A stretch of DNA of 64,000 bases from Desulfopila inferna (GCF_016919005.1 NZ_JAFFQE010000001.1:682001-746000), one strand, 5' to 3'; numbered from the stretch's first letter, positions 53,081-62,730 are shown. Notes: generated by a model from the sequence alone, not told the origin. Translations and numbers: made by a program.

Positions 53081-53247
53081 AGTGTAGAAAATGCTCAGCA
53101 AAACTTGAAGTGCACAGAGCCTGCAAAAAGGTGCGGATGAAGTGCACCGGCTGTCGTCATGAATATCACATCCATGAAGTTGCTGCAGATATGGATTATG
53201 AGACCGAAAAAATACTGGAAAAGTACACCGCTATCATCTATGACTGA
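53077..53247 (+). CDS. Small dual-CXXC zinc-ribbon-like protein
   Basis: A 56-residue protein with two CXXC pairs (Cys3/Cys6 and Cys23/Cys26), an extra Cys16, a histidine-rich middle (HEYHIHE) and an acidic helical tail ending YTAIIYD. The start overlaps the pyrE stop. The pattern fits the family of dual-CXXC small proteins of deltaproteobacteria, some of whose members carry selenocysteine in a cysteine position (recalled family knowledge, not checked). Here all positions are Cys. Probably binds zinc or acts in redox; function unknown. Confidence 0.75.
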   Translation: MKCRKCSAKLEVHRACKKVRMKCTGCRHEYHIHEVAADMDYETEKILEKYTAIIYD

Positions 53248-53671
53248 AAATCGTATCTCAGCGATACGGACTGGCAAGCTCAGCCTCTGAGAACCCTCAG
53301 AGGCGACTTGGATTCGGGAATTCCTCCCGGGTCGTTTTTTCTCCGCCAAAACCCCTTCTTCTCCATCAACCTCCGCGAACATCTTCCTGACAATTTTTTA
53401 CCATTGAAAATACCCGGAAAAAGATGTAATAATGCTGTCTAAGTTTTCGTATATGGATCATAAACCTGATTCTTCGATGAATATCCATCTTCGAAGTTAC
53501 AGGTTATAAATACACAGGTCCTCTCCTAAATGGCAGCGACATTCTCTTAATAAAGGCTTACCTTGGCGAGTCTGTCGTAAATTTTAAAAATACGGAAATA
53601 CATACCTACCAATAGCTTAAATATACCACCAGGGCACTTATCCGGCTCCGCCGGATTGGGGGATTACAGTA
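53248..53671. other. Intergenic stretch before the zinc-ribbon PilZ gene
   Basis: Contains the terminator at 53283-53340. The rest is AT-rich with no gene. Confidence 0.5.
53283..53340 (+). terminator. Terminator after pyrE and the small zinc-ribbon gene
   Basis: A perfect 9-bp hairpin GCCTCTGAG/CTCAGAGGC with a four-base loop (53283-53304) is followed by a second smaller stem (CGGGA/TCCCG inside CGAC/GTCG) ending in TTTTTT at 53335-53340. Good intrinsic terminator for the operon. Confidence 0.7.
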
Positions 53672-54142
53672 ATGAAATCTTTCGTCACTTCCGAAAACAC
53701 GGCAACCATCACCTGTCCCAAATGTAATAAATCGAGAAACCTCCAGGCAGATGAATACCGCAATAAGAAACATACCTTAAAGGTTCGCTGCAGCTGCAAC
53801 CATGGTTTTGCAGTCATGCTGGACTTCCGTAAGCACTTCAGGAAAGAGACCAATCTCGAGGGCACTTATGTGATGCAACCGCCTGCCGTTGGCAAAGGAA
53901 AACTCAATATCCACAATATTTCCCAAAACGGCATCGGCTTCACCATTGGATTCTCGTTATACGGCTCACATGCCCCGAAGCCGGGTCAGAAGGCACAAGT
54001 CGTCTTTCAGCTGGACAACAAGAAGAGAACCAGAATTGAAAAATTAGTGCTCATTCGAAATGTCAGCGACAATTCCGTGGGTGGCGAATTCGATCTTTCC
54101 GGGGGCTTTGACAAGGATCTTGGTTTTTATCTGCGCTCGTGA
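53672..54142 (+). CDS. PilZ-domain protein with N-terminal zinc-ribbon-like cysteines
   Basis: A 156-residue protein. Residues ~10-48 hold a CPKC pair (Cys15/Cys18) and a CSC pair (Cys40/Cys42), probably a zinc ribbon. From residue ~53 a PilZ domain follows: RKHFRKETNLEG as the arginine entry and NISQNGIGF as the D/NxSxxG motif. A c-di-GMP-responsive regulator with a metal-binding head is the likely reading. It converges with hflX, six bases away. Confidence 0.72.
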   Translation: MKSFVTSENTATITCPKCNKSRNLQADEYRNKKHTLKVRCSCNHGFAVMLDFRKHFRKETNLEGTYVMQPPAVGKGKLNIHNISQNGIGFTIGFSLYGSHAPKPGQKAQVVFQLDNKKRTRIEKLVLIRNVSDNSVGGEFDLSGGFDKDLGFYLRS

Positions 54143-54148
54143 GAAAGT

Positions 54149-55792
54149 TTACAGATCAGTATCCCAACCCATGGATTTACCCATGATGCGCTGGGCTTCT
54201 TCAAGAAACGGTTTCAGAGAGGAGCGATCGAGGGCACTTATGATGACGCCTTCCTTTTCCAGATCTTTGACTAAATGTTCCGGATTGTCTACACGATCGA
54301 TTTTATTAAATACCTTCAGACAGGGAATATCATCGAGTCCCAGGTCTCGAAGAAGTGATTCGACCACCTTTATATGGTCGCGATAGGAAGGATTTGAAAC
54401 ATCTATGACGTGGACCAGCAGATCGGCTTCCTCCAGCTCTTCCAGGGTCGCCTTAAAAGCCTGAAGCAATTCTTCCGGAAGATGACTGATGAAGCCAACC
54501 GTATCGGTTATGATTACCTCTAAATCCTCAGGAAAACGCAGCCGCCTGCTGGTGGGATCCAGGGTTGCAAACAGTTTGTTCTCGGCAACGATATCGCTGC
54601 CTGTCAGGGTATTGAGCAGAGTCGATTTACCGGCGTTGGTATACCCCACCAGCGAGAGTACCGGAAGATCGTTCTTGCGCCGCTGCGAACGTCTTCTATA
54701 CCTCTCTCTGCCCACGCCCTTCAGCTCTTTAGCCAGACGCGCCAACCGATCGTTAATTCTTCTTCTATCTATCTCAAGCTTGGTTTCGCCGGGTCCTCTC
54801 GCTCCTATCCCACCAGTGAGGCGGGATAGGGCATCGTCCCGCGAGGAAAGCCTGGGCAGCATGTATTTGAGCTGGGCCATCTCTATCTGCAGCTTTCCTT
54901 CCCGGCTCATGGCCCGATTTGCGAAGATATCAAGAATCAGCTGAGTTCTGTCGATTACCCGCAGATCGGTGAAATCGGTGATCGAGCGAATCTGCGAAGG
55001 GTTCAGCTCCTGATTGAAAATCAACAGGTTGGCATCGAGCTGCAGTGCCCTGATCATGATTTCAGCAAGTTTTCCTTTACCCAGGATCAAACGTGGATTA
55101 ATTTTTCTGCGCCGCTGCAGGACCGTTTCCAGTACCCGGATATTATCAGATCTCGCCAGTTCGACCAGTTCGGCCATTTCTTCCTCAGCCGTCATTTTGG
55201 TCTCGGTGCTGACACTGATGAGAATGGCGCGATCCTCCCCCTCTTTTACTTCTTCAGCACTGCTGATCCGCGAAAATTCATTCTCTATCGAAGTGATCAA
55301 ATCTTCAAAAGATTCCTTCTGCCTGGCAGGATGAACAGGTTCCAGAAAGGCCCAGTTGCTTTCTTCCTGCCTGCCGGGAAGCAGGTGCACGCTGTGCAGG
55401 TTCCCCGGCAAGCCCTCCCTGTCGACATGAAGAACGGCCAGCAAATCCAGGCGCAGGAAAAGAAGATCCATCAGGTCTTCTTCTGTGATTTTCTCACCTG
55501 CAAGATGAGTATGAACGAGACGGAGTCCGCGCAGTCTGCCGCCTGAGGTGATATGACCTATGGGAGGGATGAGTATTCCGGAATGTGTGCCTACTATCAG
55601 TGTCTCGATTTTACCTGATCGATGAATAAGCAGGCCAATCTGGCGATTCAGCTCAAATGAGAGCCTGCACAAGGTGCGGGCGACCTCCGGGCTGATTATC
55701 TCTCCTCGGGGAATGCGTTTTCCGGCGAGCCGGTTGAGGAGCTTGAGCTGGTTTTTCTTTAATCCTTCGGTGTTTCCGCTGAGTATACTTAT
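54149..55792 (-). CDS. hflX: Ribosome-associated GTPase HflX, possible AUA start
   Basis: A GTPase that splits stalled or hibernating ribosomes. It has the N-terminal HflX domain (LILGKGKLAEIMIRA, DRTQLILDIFANRA), the GGIGARGPGETKLEIDRRRI linker and a G domain with VGYTNAGKSTLLN, DTVGF and NKID. The first ordinary start in frame is TTG 55672, but family similarity continues upstream (GNTEGLKKNQLKLLNRL, GEIISPEVARTL) to an AAGGAG six bases before an ATA at 55790-55792. I give the ATA as start, for ~547 residues. If AUA is not used, translation begins at 55672 and lacks the conserved N-terminus. The upstream end borders the long repeat at 55805. Confidence 0.88.
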   Translation of the reverse strand: MSILSGNTEGLKKNQLKLLNRLAGKRIPRGEIISPEVARTLCRLSFELNRQIGLLIHRSGKIETLIVGTHSGILIPPIGHITSGGRLRGLRLVHTHLAGEKITEEDLMDLLFLRLDLLAVLHVDREGLPGNLHSVHLLPGRQEESNWAFLEPVHPARQKESFEDLITSIENEFSRISSAEEVKEGEDRAILISVSTETKMTAEEEMAELVELARSDNIRVLETVLQRRRKINPRLILGKGKLAEIMIRALQLDANLLIFNQELNPSQIRSITDFTDLRVIDRTQLILDIFANRAMSREGKLQIEMAQLKYMLPRLSSRDDALSRLTGGIGARGPGETKLEIDRRRINDRLARLAKELKGVGRERYRRRSQRRKNDLPVLSLVGYTNAGKSTLLNTLTGSDIVAENKLFATLDPTSRRLRFPEDLEVIITDTVGFISHLPEELLQAFKATLEELEEADLLVHVIDVSNPSYRDHIKVVESLLRDLGLDDIPCLKVFNKIDRVDNPEHLVKDLEKEGVIISALDRSSLKPFLEEAQRIMGKSMGWDTDL

Positions 55793-55804
55793 GGTTTTCT
55801 CCTT

Positions 55805-55934
55805 AGATGGACTCGTAAAAAACTCGATCTAGGTCGTTGTAGATCTTAAACGGCGATTGCCGTACCACATGTACTGTCAAATCGTTGTTTCAGATACTAC
55901 GCCTAGTATAACGAGCCTTGTCCAGAGTCCATCT
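55805..55934. repeat. Long dispersed inverted repeat, family 2
   Basis: A 130-base imperfect palindrome with identical ends AGATGGACTC/GAGTCCATCT and matching interior blocks (TAGGTCGTTGTAGATCTTAAACG against TAGGCGTAGTATCTGAAACAACG on the other strand). It fills the gap between nadE and hflX. Confidence 0.75.
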
Positions 55935-55956
55935 CATTAACTTCAATGATTTTGAA

Positions 55957-57609
55957 TTAATTTTCTTCCTGAAAATTTTGCACATTAGGATATCTCCTGC
56001 CATATCCGAAGGCCTTGCTGGTTACCTTCAGACCAAGAGGCGCCTGTTTCCTTTTGTATTCGTTGATTCGAACCCGGCGTAAAATATCGCGGACCAGCTG
56101 TTTTTCAAAACCCTCGGCAACAATCTGCATGGCATCAAGCCCTTTCTCTAGATGAAGCTCCAGAACCTGATCGAGAATCTCATAAGGAGGCAGGTCGTCC
56201 TGATCGCGCTGATCCGGTTTAAGTTCGGCCGTCGGAGGCCTGGTAATGGTGCGCTCTGGAATTATCTCCTGCTCCCGGTTGACATAGCGCGAGAGTTCAT
56301 AGACAAGATGCTTGGGAACGTCGGCAATAACCGCCAGGCCGCCGCTCATGTCACCATAAAGCGTGCAGTAGCCCACCGACATTTCACTTTTGTTACCTGT
56401 TGCCAACAGCAGCGAACCGAATTTATTTGACAGCGCCATCAGGAGATTGCCGCGGATTCTTGCCTGGATATTCTGTTCCGTCAAATCTTCCTCTAATCCT
56501 GTAAACAGCGGCGAGAGAGATTTCCGATAGGAGGTGAATAATCCACTGATCGGGAGAACCTCGAAGCGGCAGCCGAGGGCTCCGGCTAAATGCATTGCGT
56601 CTTCCTTTGACTCGGGTGCGCTGTATTCGGAAGGAAGGGCCACAGTCAGCACGTTCTCCGGCCCCAGAGCATCCACGGCAATTGCCGCGGTGAGGGCCGA
56701 ATCGATCCCGCCCGAGACCCCGATGACCACGGCGGCAAAACCGCTTTTGCGCACATAATCGCGTACACCCATGACCAGGCTTTGATATACGGCGCCGACT
56801 TCATCGCCGATCTTGTCGTCGTGCATTTCCCCATGCCAGTCGCCGCTATCCACCACCACCATGTCTTCCTTAAATCCGACAGCTCTGGTGGTAATTTCAC
56901 CGTTACTCTTCATGACCAGACTCCTGCCGTCAAAAAGCAGGGAATCCTGCCCTCCCACCTGGTTTACATAGATCAACGGAATATTCTGTCGTCGGCAAAG
57001 CTCGGTAAACATCGCCTTTTTCTGAGCCTCCTTATTTTTCTGAAAGGGTGATGCCGATATGTTAATGATGCCGTCCAGCACGATATTCTGTGACGCTGCC
57101 GACTGTTGCAGCAGAGCTACCGGATCGCGCTGATAATCTGCAATAACGCCGTGCCAGATATCCTCACACACGGTAACTCCGAAATGAAGACCATCTATGA
57201 CATATGGTGCCGGGATACCTCCCGGTTCGAAATACCGGGTCTCATCGAAGACATCGTAGGTTGGCAAAAGCTGCTTATGAGCTCTGAAAACAATCTCGTT
57301 GTGGCGCACAACCACAGCTGAATTGTAGAGTTTTTTCCCTCTGTCACCATTCCGTTCTTCAAAACATCCGAAAAGAACATCGATATCAGGGAGCTGTGCC
57401 TGTAAAAATTTAATCGCTTCCCGCTGTTGAGCTATGAACGCCGAACGCTCCAGAAGATCCTGCGGTGGATAGCCGGAAACGGCCATTTCAGGGAAGATTG
57501 CCAGACCGCAGCCCTCCTGCTCGGCCCTTTTGGCCCAGCTGAGTATCTTATCGCAGTTATACCTGAAATCACCAATGATTGGGTTAATCTGAACAAGTGC
57601 TATTTTCAC
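55957..57609 (-). CDS. nadE: Glutamine-dependent NAD+ synthetase
   Basis: Last step of NAD synthesis, using glutamine as ammonia source. Residues ~1-250 form a nitrilase-type glutaminase with the Glu-Lys-Cys triad (FPEMAVSGYPPQDLL, HKQLLPTYDVFDE, VTVCEDIWH), and ~280-540 form the synthetase with the PP-loop GVSGGIDSALTAAIA. It ends with the family tail GYGRRYPNVQNF. GTG 57609 follows AAGGTGG by nine bases; a GTG at 57621 lies inside that ribosome site. About 550 residues. Confidence 0.94.
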   Translation of the reverse strand: MKIALVQINPIIGDFRYNCDKILSWAKRAEQEGCGLAIFPEMAVSGYPPQDLLERSAFIAQQREAIKFLQAQLPDIDVLFGCFEERNGDRGKKLYNSAVVVRHNEIVFRAHKQLLPTYDVFDETRYFEPGGIPAPYVIDGLHFGVTVCEDIWHGVIADYQRDPVALLQQSAASQNIVLDGIINISASPFQKNKEAQKKAMFTELCRRQNIPLIYVNQVGGQDSLLFDGRSLVMKSNGEITTRAVGFKEDMVVVDSGDWHGEMHDDKIGDEVGAVYQSLVMGVRDYVRKSGFAAVVIGVSGGIDSALTAAIAVDALGPENVLTVALPSEYSAPESKEDAMHLAGALGCRFEVLPISGLFTSYRKSLSPLFTGLEEDLTEQNIQARIRGNLLMALSNKFGSLLLATGNKSEMSVGYCTLYGDMSGGLAVIADVPKHLVYELSRYVNREQEIIPERTITRPPTAELKPDQRDQDDLPPYEILDQVLELHLEKGLDAMQIVAEGFEKQLVRDILRRVRINEYKRKQAPLGLKVTSKAFGYGRRYPNVQNFQEEN

Positions 57610-57876
57610 AGCCGAATCCACCTTATTTTACTTGCCTTGATCATGAAGGCCATGGATTGATAAATTTGTTTTCTTCCTGCTCTTTAGCCTATCACCATTC
57701 AGAAATCAATCAGTTTTCGGGAGCTTCCATCACTCTCGGAAACCCGCGAGCATGCTCTCACTCTGCTGGAATTGACGAGAACTTTATAGGAGTGTTTGTA
57801 TTCTTGCAAAAAAAAGGAAAACACGGCGCCAGATACTAAAGAAATATATGCATCACGAGAGAATGAGGCTGTATGG

Positions 57877-58896
57877 CTATTTTTTCTTTTTTCTCTGATA
57901 TTCAAAGACAGCTCGATTATGCTCTTTAAGGGTCTTGGAAAAAAAGTGAGTGCCGTCATTTTTAGAGACGAAATAAAAATAGTTCTCTTGCGCAGGATGC
58001 AATACCGCTTGCAGTGCAGCTTTTCCCGGACTGCAGATTGGTCCAGCCGGCAGACCGGAGATTACATAGGTATTGTAAGGAGTCGGGCTTCTCAGATCTT
58101 TTTTGGTTATATCGCCGGAAAAATTTTCGATGCCGTAGATAACGGTTGGATCGGACTGCAGCCTCATCCCTTCGCTCAGTCTGTTTTTGAATACCGAGGC
58201 TATCTTTGCCCTTTCTCCGGAACTGCCCGTCTCTTTTTCGACAATAGAGGCGAGAATCACAACTTCATGGCGTCCGGCCTCGTCGGCCCCCAGTTCCTCC
58301 CAGACCTGGAAGAATCTGTTGACCATCATTCTCACGATCTTTTCGGCGTCGAAGGCGGGGTAGCGCGTCAGATAATAAGTATCGGGGTAGAGATATCCTT
58401 CCAGACTTGATTGTTCCAATCCTAAAGAGGAAATAAAATCGGCATCATGAACGAGTTCGAGGATTTTCTCCCGGGTACTCCAGTTTCCTTCCTCAAAAAT
58501 CGCGGCTATTTCCCTGGCCCGCAGGCCTTCGGGGATGGTGACGGGATGTTGCCTTGCCTTAGCTCTGGTGAGCTCTTCCAGAAGCTCCATAGGCAATCTG
58601 CCGGTCGGCAAAACGAACTCGCCTGCATGTATTTTACCGGCCAGTTTTTTCCATCTGGCGAGAATCCGGAAACGAACATCTGCGGTGATTAGGCCTGATT
58701 CAGCCAATATCTGTGAGATTTGATCAAAGGAGGATCCCTTCGGGATGATGACGACCACCTCCTGCGCTCCAGGCGGTCCGGGAGTGTTGCTGTATCGTGC
58801 AAGCCAGGTGATGAAAATCACGCTCAGGACAACCATCAGCAAGACCGCCGCCAGGGCGATCTTGCTAAGTTGTCGATATATAAAACTTTTTACCAT
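57877..58896 (-). CDS. mltG: Endolytic murein transglycosylase MltG
   Basis: A membrane-anchored enzyme that cuts nascent glycan strands and sets their length. The 339-residue protein has one N-terminal helix (~12-32), a LysM-like start (IIPKGSSFDQISQIL) and the YceG domain with the catalytic Glu in LASIVEKETGSSGERAKIASVF, then LQSDPTVIYG and the C-terminal FVSKNDGTHFFSKTLKEHN. It lies 20 bases downstream of lon's end, on the same strand, behind the canonical lon gene. Confidence 0.94.
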   Translation of the reverse strand: MVKSFIYRQLSKIALAAVLLMVVLSVIFITWLARYSNTPGPPGAQEVVVIIPKGSSFDQISQILAESGLITADVRFRILARWKKLAGKIHAGEFVLPTGRLPMELLEELTRAKARQHPVTIPEGLRAREIAAIFEEGNWSTREKILELVHDADFISSLGLEQSSLEGYLYPDTYYLTRYPAFDAEKIVRMMVNRFFQVWEELGADEAGRHEVVILASIVEKETGSSGERAKIASVFKNRLSEGMRLQSDPTVIYGIENFSGDITKKDLRSPTPYNTYVISGLPAGPICSPGKAALQAVLHPAQENYFYFVSKNDGTHFFSKTLKEHNRAVFEYQRKKKK

Positions 58897-58922
58897 ATCT
58901 GCACGTAAGCCACAGTACGGAT

Positions 58923-61364
58923 TTAACTGGTTTGTGGCTGTGCTTTAGCCGGCGTCTTCCGGGGTGTTTTAACCGGTGTTTTTTTCACAGGTTGGGGGAA
59001 TACCAGCTTGACGATCTCATCCATGCTCTTGACTGGGAAAAACTGCATCTTCTTCCTGATCACCTCCGGTATTTCCGCCAGATCTTTCTTATTCTGTTCC
59101 GGAATAATCACCTTATGAAGATCGGCGCGAAGCGCGGCAAGAGCTTTCTCCTTGAGACCGCCGATGGGCAACACCCTGCCTCTCAGGGTAATCTCTCCGG
59201 TCATGGCCAGTTTTTTGTTAACTTTCTTGCCGAGAATCGCAGAATAGAGTGCGGTTGCCAGGGTAATACCGGCGGATGGTCCATCCTTGGGTATAGCGCC
59301 TGCCGGTACATGAATATGGATGTCTATAGTATCGAAATAGGCAGGTTCGACCTTGAGCTCCTTGAACCGGCTACGGCAATAGGTCAAGGCAGCCTGCGCG
59401 GATTCCTTCATAACATCGCCAAGCTGGCCGGTAAGGATCAGCTTGCCCTTGCCGGGCATTATGTTGGCCTCGATCTGGAGAATTTCTCCGCCCACCTCTG
59501 TCCAGGCCAACCCCGTGGCCAGGCCCGGTTGATCCAGTGAATCCAGATCGGTTTCGGGGATCGTTTTCGGAGGTCCCAGGTATTTATCTATGGTGCGAAC
59601 CGAAATCCGGTATGGACCTTTACCGCCTTCGGCGATCTTCCGGGCAATCTTTCTGCAGACCTTCCCTATCTCCCTCTCCAGATTCCGCAGGCCGGCCTCA
59701 TAGGTGTAATGGGAAATCATATGCTTGAGTGTCTCATCATCAATGAGGATATGCTTCGGCTTGATTCCGTTTTCGGTGATCTGCCGCGGCAGCAGGTAGC
59801 GATTGGCAATGACAAGCTTTTCCTCAAGCGTATAGCCGGAGAGCCGGATCACCTCCATGCGGTCATAGAGCGGTCCGGGAATGGTATCGCTCATATTGGC
59901 CGTGGTAATAAACATCACCTTGGACAAATCAAAGGGCAGGTTGAGATAATGATCGGAAAACTCAAAATTCTGCTCCGGATCAAGCACCTCGAGCAGCGCC
60001 GAGGAGGGATCGCCCCGGTAATCGGAGCCGATCTTATCAATCTCATCCATCATGAAAATAGGATTGTTGGTGTTTGTGGTTTTCAATCCCTGGATGATTC
60101 TACCGGGCATTGCGCCTATATACGTGCGTCGATGCCCGCGGATTTCAGCCTCATCGCGCATGCCGCCCAATGAAATTCGATGAAATTTTCTTCCCATCGC
60201 CCTGGCGATTGACTGCCCCAGAGAGGTCTTACCTACACCAGGAGGTCCGACAAAACAGAGGATCGGCCCCTTGGTGGATTTGTTCAGTTTTCTCACGGCC
60301 AGATATTCGAGAATCCTCTCTTTGACGCGCTCCAGGCCATAATGATCTTCATCGAGAATCTCCTTGGCGGCTTTGAGGTCAAGGACGTCCTTGGATGATT
60401 TCTTCCAGGGAACATCAAGAATCCAGTCGATGTATGTGCGGATAATGGTGGCTTCGGACGAATCGGGATGCATCATTTCCATCCTGGAGATCTGCTTCTT
60501 CGCCTCCTTCCTGACCGACTTGGGCATCTTGGTCTTTTTCAACTTGCGTTCCAGTTCTTCGATCTCCTGCAGCCTTTCATCGGTGTCGCCGAGTTCTTTC
60601 TGCAGGGCGTGGAGCTGTTCGCGGAGGAAATATTCCCGCTGGGATTTGCTCATCTCCTCCTTGGCACTGTTTTGGATCTTGGCCTGAACGGTAGAGACTT
60701 CCAGTTCTTTACCGAGAAGTTCACTGACCAGCTTGAGCCTTTTGATCGGATCAATTTCCTCGAGAATGGACTGCGACTCAACCACTTTCAGGCGCAGATT
60801 GGAACCCACCAGATCGGCCAGACGACCCGGGTCCTCGATATTGTTGATGATCATCATCAAATCGGCGGAGAGAATGCCCCTTAAAGACATTATCTTTTCC
60901 GTCTGTTCCCTGACGGTCCGCATAAGCGCCTCGATTTCGATGGTGACAGGACCCGCTTCAGGTTCCTCAATTTCTTCGATTTTTACCTGATAGGAGGGTT
61001 CCGTCCGCACAAACTCGGTAATACGGGCCTTGGACATGGCCTGCACCAGAACCTTGAGCCTGCCGTCAGGCAGTTTAAGGGTTCTCATGACCATGCAGAC
61101 CATACCGACGTCGTAGATGTCCTCGATTTCAGGATCGTCTTTGGTGGCATCCTTCTGAGTAACCAGCATCAGGAGTTTATTCGCACCGAGGGCCTCGTTG
61201 ACAGCTTCCACGGAACCGGGACGACCAACGAATAACGGTATTATCATATAGTTGAAGATGACAACATCGCGTACCGCCATCATGGGGAGAACTTCAGGAA
61301 TCTGCACATCCTCGTTACTGGAGAAATCGTCCATTCCTATGCTTAAAGAATCATTAAATTCCAC
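58923..61364 (-). CDS. lon: Canonical ATP-dependent Lon protease
   Basis: An 813-residue housekeeping LonA. GTG 61364 is five bases after GGAGG; a TTG 12 bases earlier lies in that site. It has the N-terminal LAN substrate-binding domain ([19 protein letters not shown]), helical arm, AAA+ with GPPGVGKTS and [10 protein letters not shown], and peptidase with the catalytic Ser in PKDGPSAG and Lys in [10 protein letters not shown]. The C-terminal tail is Lys/Thr/Pro-rich. It serves as the comparison for the REC-Lon at 20.5 kb, which lacks the LAN domain. Confidence 0.97.
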   Translation of the reverse strand: MEFNDSLSIGMDDFSSNEDVQIPEVLPMMAVRDVVIFNYMIIPLFVGRPGSVEAVNEALGANKLLMLVTQKDATKDDPEIEDIYDVGMVCMVMRTLKLPDGRLKVLVQAMSKARITEFVRTEPSYQVKIEEIEEPEAGPVTIEIEALMRTVREQTEKIMSLRGILSADLMMIINNIEDPGRLADLVGSNLRLKVVESQSILEEIDPIKRLKLVSELLGKELEVSTVQAKIQNSAKEEMSKSQREYFLREQLHALQKELGDTDERLQEIEELERKLKKTKMPKSVRKEAKKQISRMEMMHPDSSEATIIRTYIDWILDVPWKKSSKDVLDLKAAKEILDEDHYGLERVKERILEYLAVRKLNKSTKGPILCFVGPPGVGKTSLGQSIARAMGRKFHRISLGGMRDEAEIRGHRRTYIGAMPGRIIQGLKTTNTNNPIFMMDEIDKIGSDYRGDPSSALLEVLDPEQNFEFSDHYLNLPFDLSKVMFITTANMSDTIPGPLYDRMEVIRLSGYTLEEKLVIANRYLLPRQITENGIKPKHILIDDETLKHMISHYTYEAGLRNLEREIGKVCRKIARKIAEGGKGPYRISVRTIDKYLGPPKTIPETDLDSLDQPGLATGLAWTEVGGEILQIEANIMPGKGKLILTGQLGDVMKESAQAALTYCRSRFKELKVEPAYFDTIDIHIHVPAGAIPKDGPSAGITLATALYSAILGKKVNKKLAMTGEITLRGRVLPIGGLKEKALAALRADLHKVIIPEQNKKDLAEIPEVIRKKMQFFPVKSMDEIVKLVFPQPVKKTPVKTPRKTPAKAQPQTS

Positions 61365-61756
61365 TAAAACCTCCAAAAAGGTATTCTATCTTCAGGCTGC
61401 CTGCCATTCAGTTTTTCACTTTTCTTATCAGGACCAGGGGTTTCCGTTCCCGATAAATATAATTCGTTTTTGATAATCCAATTCATGTCTGCGCCAAGTT
61501 CGATTGGCTCATTTAATATAATGCCCTTTGAGTCCTTCGCGGCAACTTTTTACGAGATTATCTTAATATTATTCATTCTTATAACATTAATCAAAAAGTT
61601 GGCTTAACCTAAACACTGAAACGATGTTCGTCAAGATGACATAGTCCGGCCGATTACCGAAAATATTCTTTTTTCTTGATCTCTTGCTGCTTTTCCTCCA
61701 TATTTAATGCAAATTCATACTGTGTGAAGAATGACACCATCCTCGGGAGATCCGCC
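61365..61756. other. Divergent gap between lon and the beta-helix gene
   Basis: About 390 bases, AT-rich, expected to hold both promoters. A short TTTTTACGAGATTATC near 61549 resembles the end motif of repeat family 2. No heat-shock CIRCE-type element seen. No gene. Confidence 0.5.
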
Positions 61757-62560
61757 ATGCTCAGCAACAAATCCTTTTTCGATCTAACTGAATATCCACA
61801 TCCACAGCTTATAGCCGGGGATAAGCCTGTATGGGAAGGGCTCAATAACCTCAAGGAATACCTGCTCGACTATTCCTTTCAACCCCTCTTCTCCCCGGTT
61901 TTCAAAAACAATATACCGCTGGACCGCACCCTCATTCTCCACAACGGCGATATCATTGACGGCGAGGAGGCTTCTCTGGTTTTCGGCAATACCACCGCCG
62001 GAGAACTGAAGGTGTACCTCAAGGAGGAACTGCTTGACGGAGCTTCCGTACTTATGGCAGGCTCGTGTTTCTGCGGCGACAAGATCGAGATCGGCAAAGG
62101 CGTACTTATTGAACCCGGAGCCATGCTCAAATCACCGATCATCATCGGCGACTGCAACGAAGTAAGACAGGGTGCTTATCTCCGTGGCCATATCATTTCC
62201 GGAAACGGATGTGTTTTAGGCCACGCCACCGAAGTCAAGCATGCCATTTTTCTCAACGATGCCAAGGCCGGTCACTTCAATTATATTGGGGATTCCATAC
62301 TAGGCAACAATACCAACCTGGGAGCCGGCACCAAACTTGCCAATCTCAGGTTTTTAAAGGGCAACATCTTCCTGGATCACAATGGAGAGTTTGTCGACAC
62401 CGGCAGAAAGAAGTTTGGGGCCGTGCTCGGTGACAACTCCCAGACAGGCTGCAATTCGGTAACCAATCCCGGAACTCTGCTGGGAAGAGAGTCCTTCATC
62501 ATGCCCAACGTCACGGCTCGCTCAGGTTTTCATCCCCCGGGGAGCATGATTCGCGCTTAA
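61757..62560 (+). CDS. Left-handed beta-helix protein, sugar-nucleotide transferase-like
   Basis: A 267-residue protein. ATG 61757 is preceded by GGGAG six bases away; an upstream frame adds 27 residues without family character. The N-terminus (FFDLTEYPHPQL) and the hexapeptide repeats (LIEPGAMLKSPIIIGDCNEV, YIGDSILGNNTNLGAGTKLAN) resemble the acetyltransferase half of GlmU-like or UDP-GlcNAc pyrophosphorylase-related proteins, but the nucleotidyltransferase domain is absent. Acyl or sugar-1-phosphate acetyltransferase activity is possible. Function not settled. Confidence 0.7.
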   Translation: MLSNKSFFDLTEYPHPQLIAGDKPVWEGLNNLKEYLLDYSFQPLFSPVFKNNIPLDRTLILHNGDIIDGEEASLVFGNTTAGELKVYLKEELLDGASVLMAGSCFCGDKIEIGKGVLIEPGAMLKSPIIIGDCNEVRQGAYLRGHIISGNGCVLGHATEVKHAIFLNDAKAGHFNYIGDSILGNNTNLGAGTKLANLRFLKGNIFLDHNGEFVDTGRKKFGAVLGDNSQTGCNSVTNPGTLLGRESFIMPNVTARSGFHPPGSMIRA

Positions 62561-62634
62561 CGCACTGAATGTTGATGACCTCATCAATTTTCAACTTGAT
62601 TCCCCCTGCAACTCAGCATTTTCCGGTTCAGGCC

Positions 62635-62730
62635 GGGACTGCTCTTTTCATCTGGACGCCATAAACCCCATCCATGGTGGCTTCGCTGCAGCCGTCCGGG
62701 CTGCAGAGACCCGAGAAAAGAGCAGCCCCG
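62635..62730. repeat. Nested inverted repeat between convergent genes
   Basis: Outer arms CGGGACTGCTCTTTTC (62634-62649) and GAAAAGAGCAGCCCCG (62715-62730) pair over 16 positions with one mismatch. Inside, CTGCAGCC/GGCTGCAG (62686-62706) forms a perfect 8-bp hairpin with a five-base loop. It lies between two convergent genes and may be a bidirectional terminator or a structured RNA element. Confidence 0.6.
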
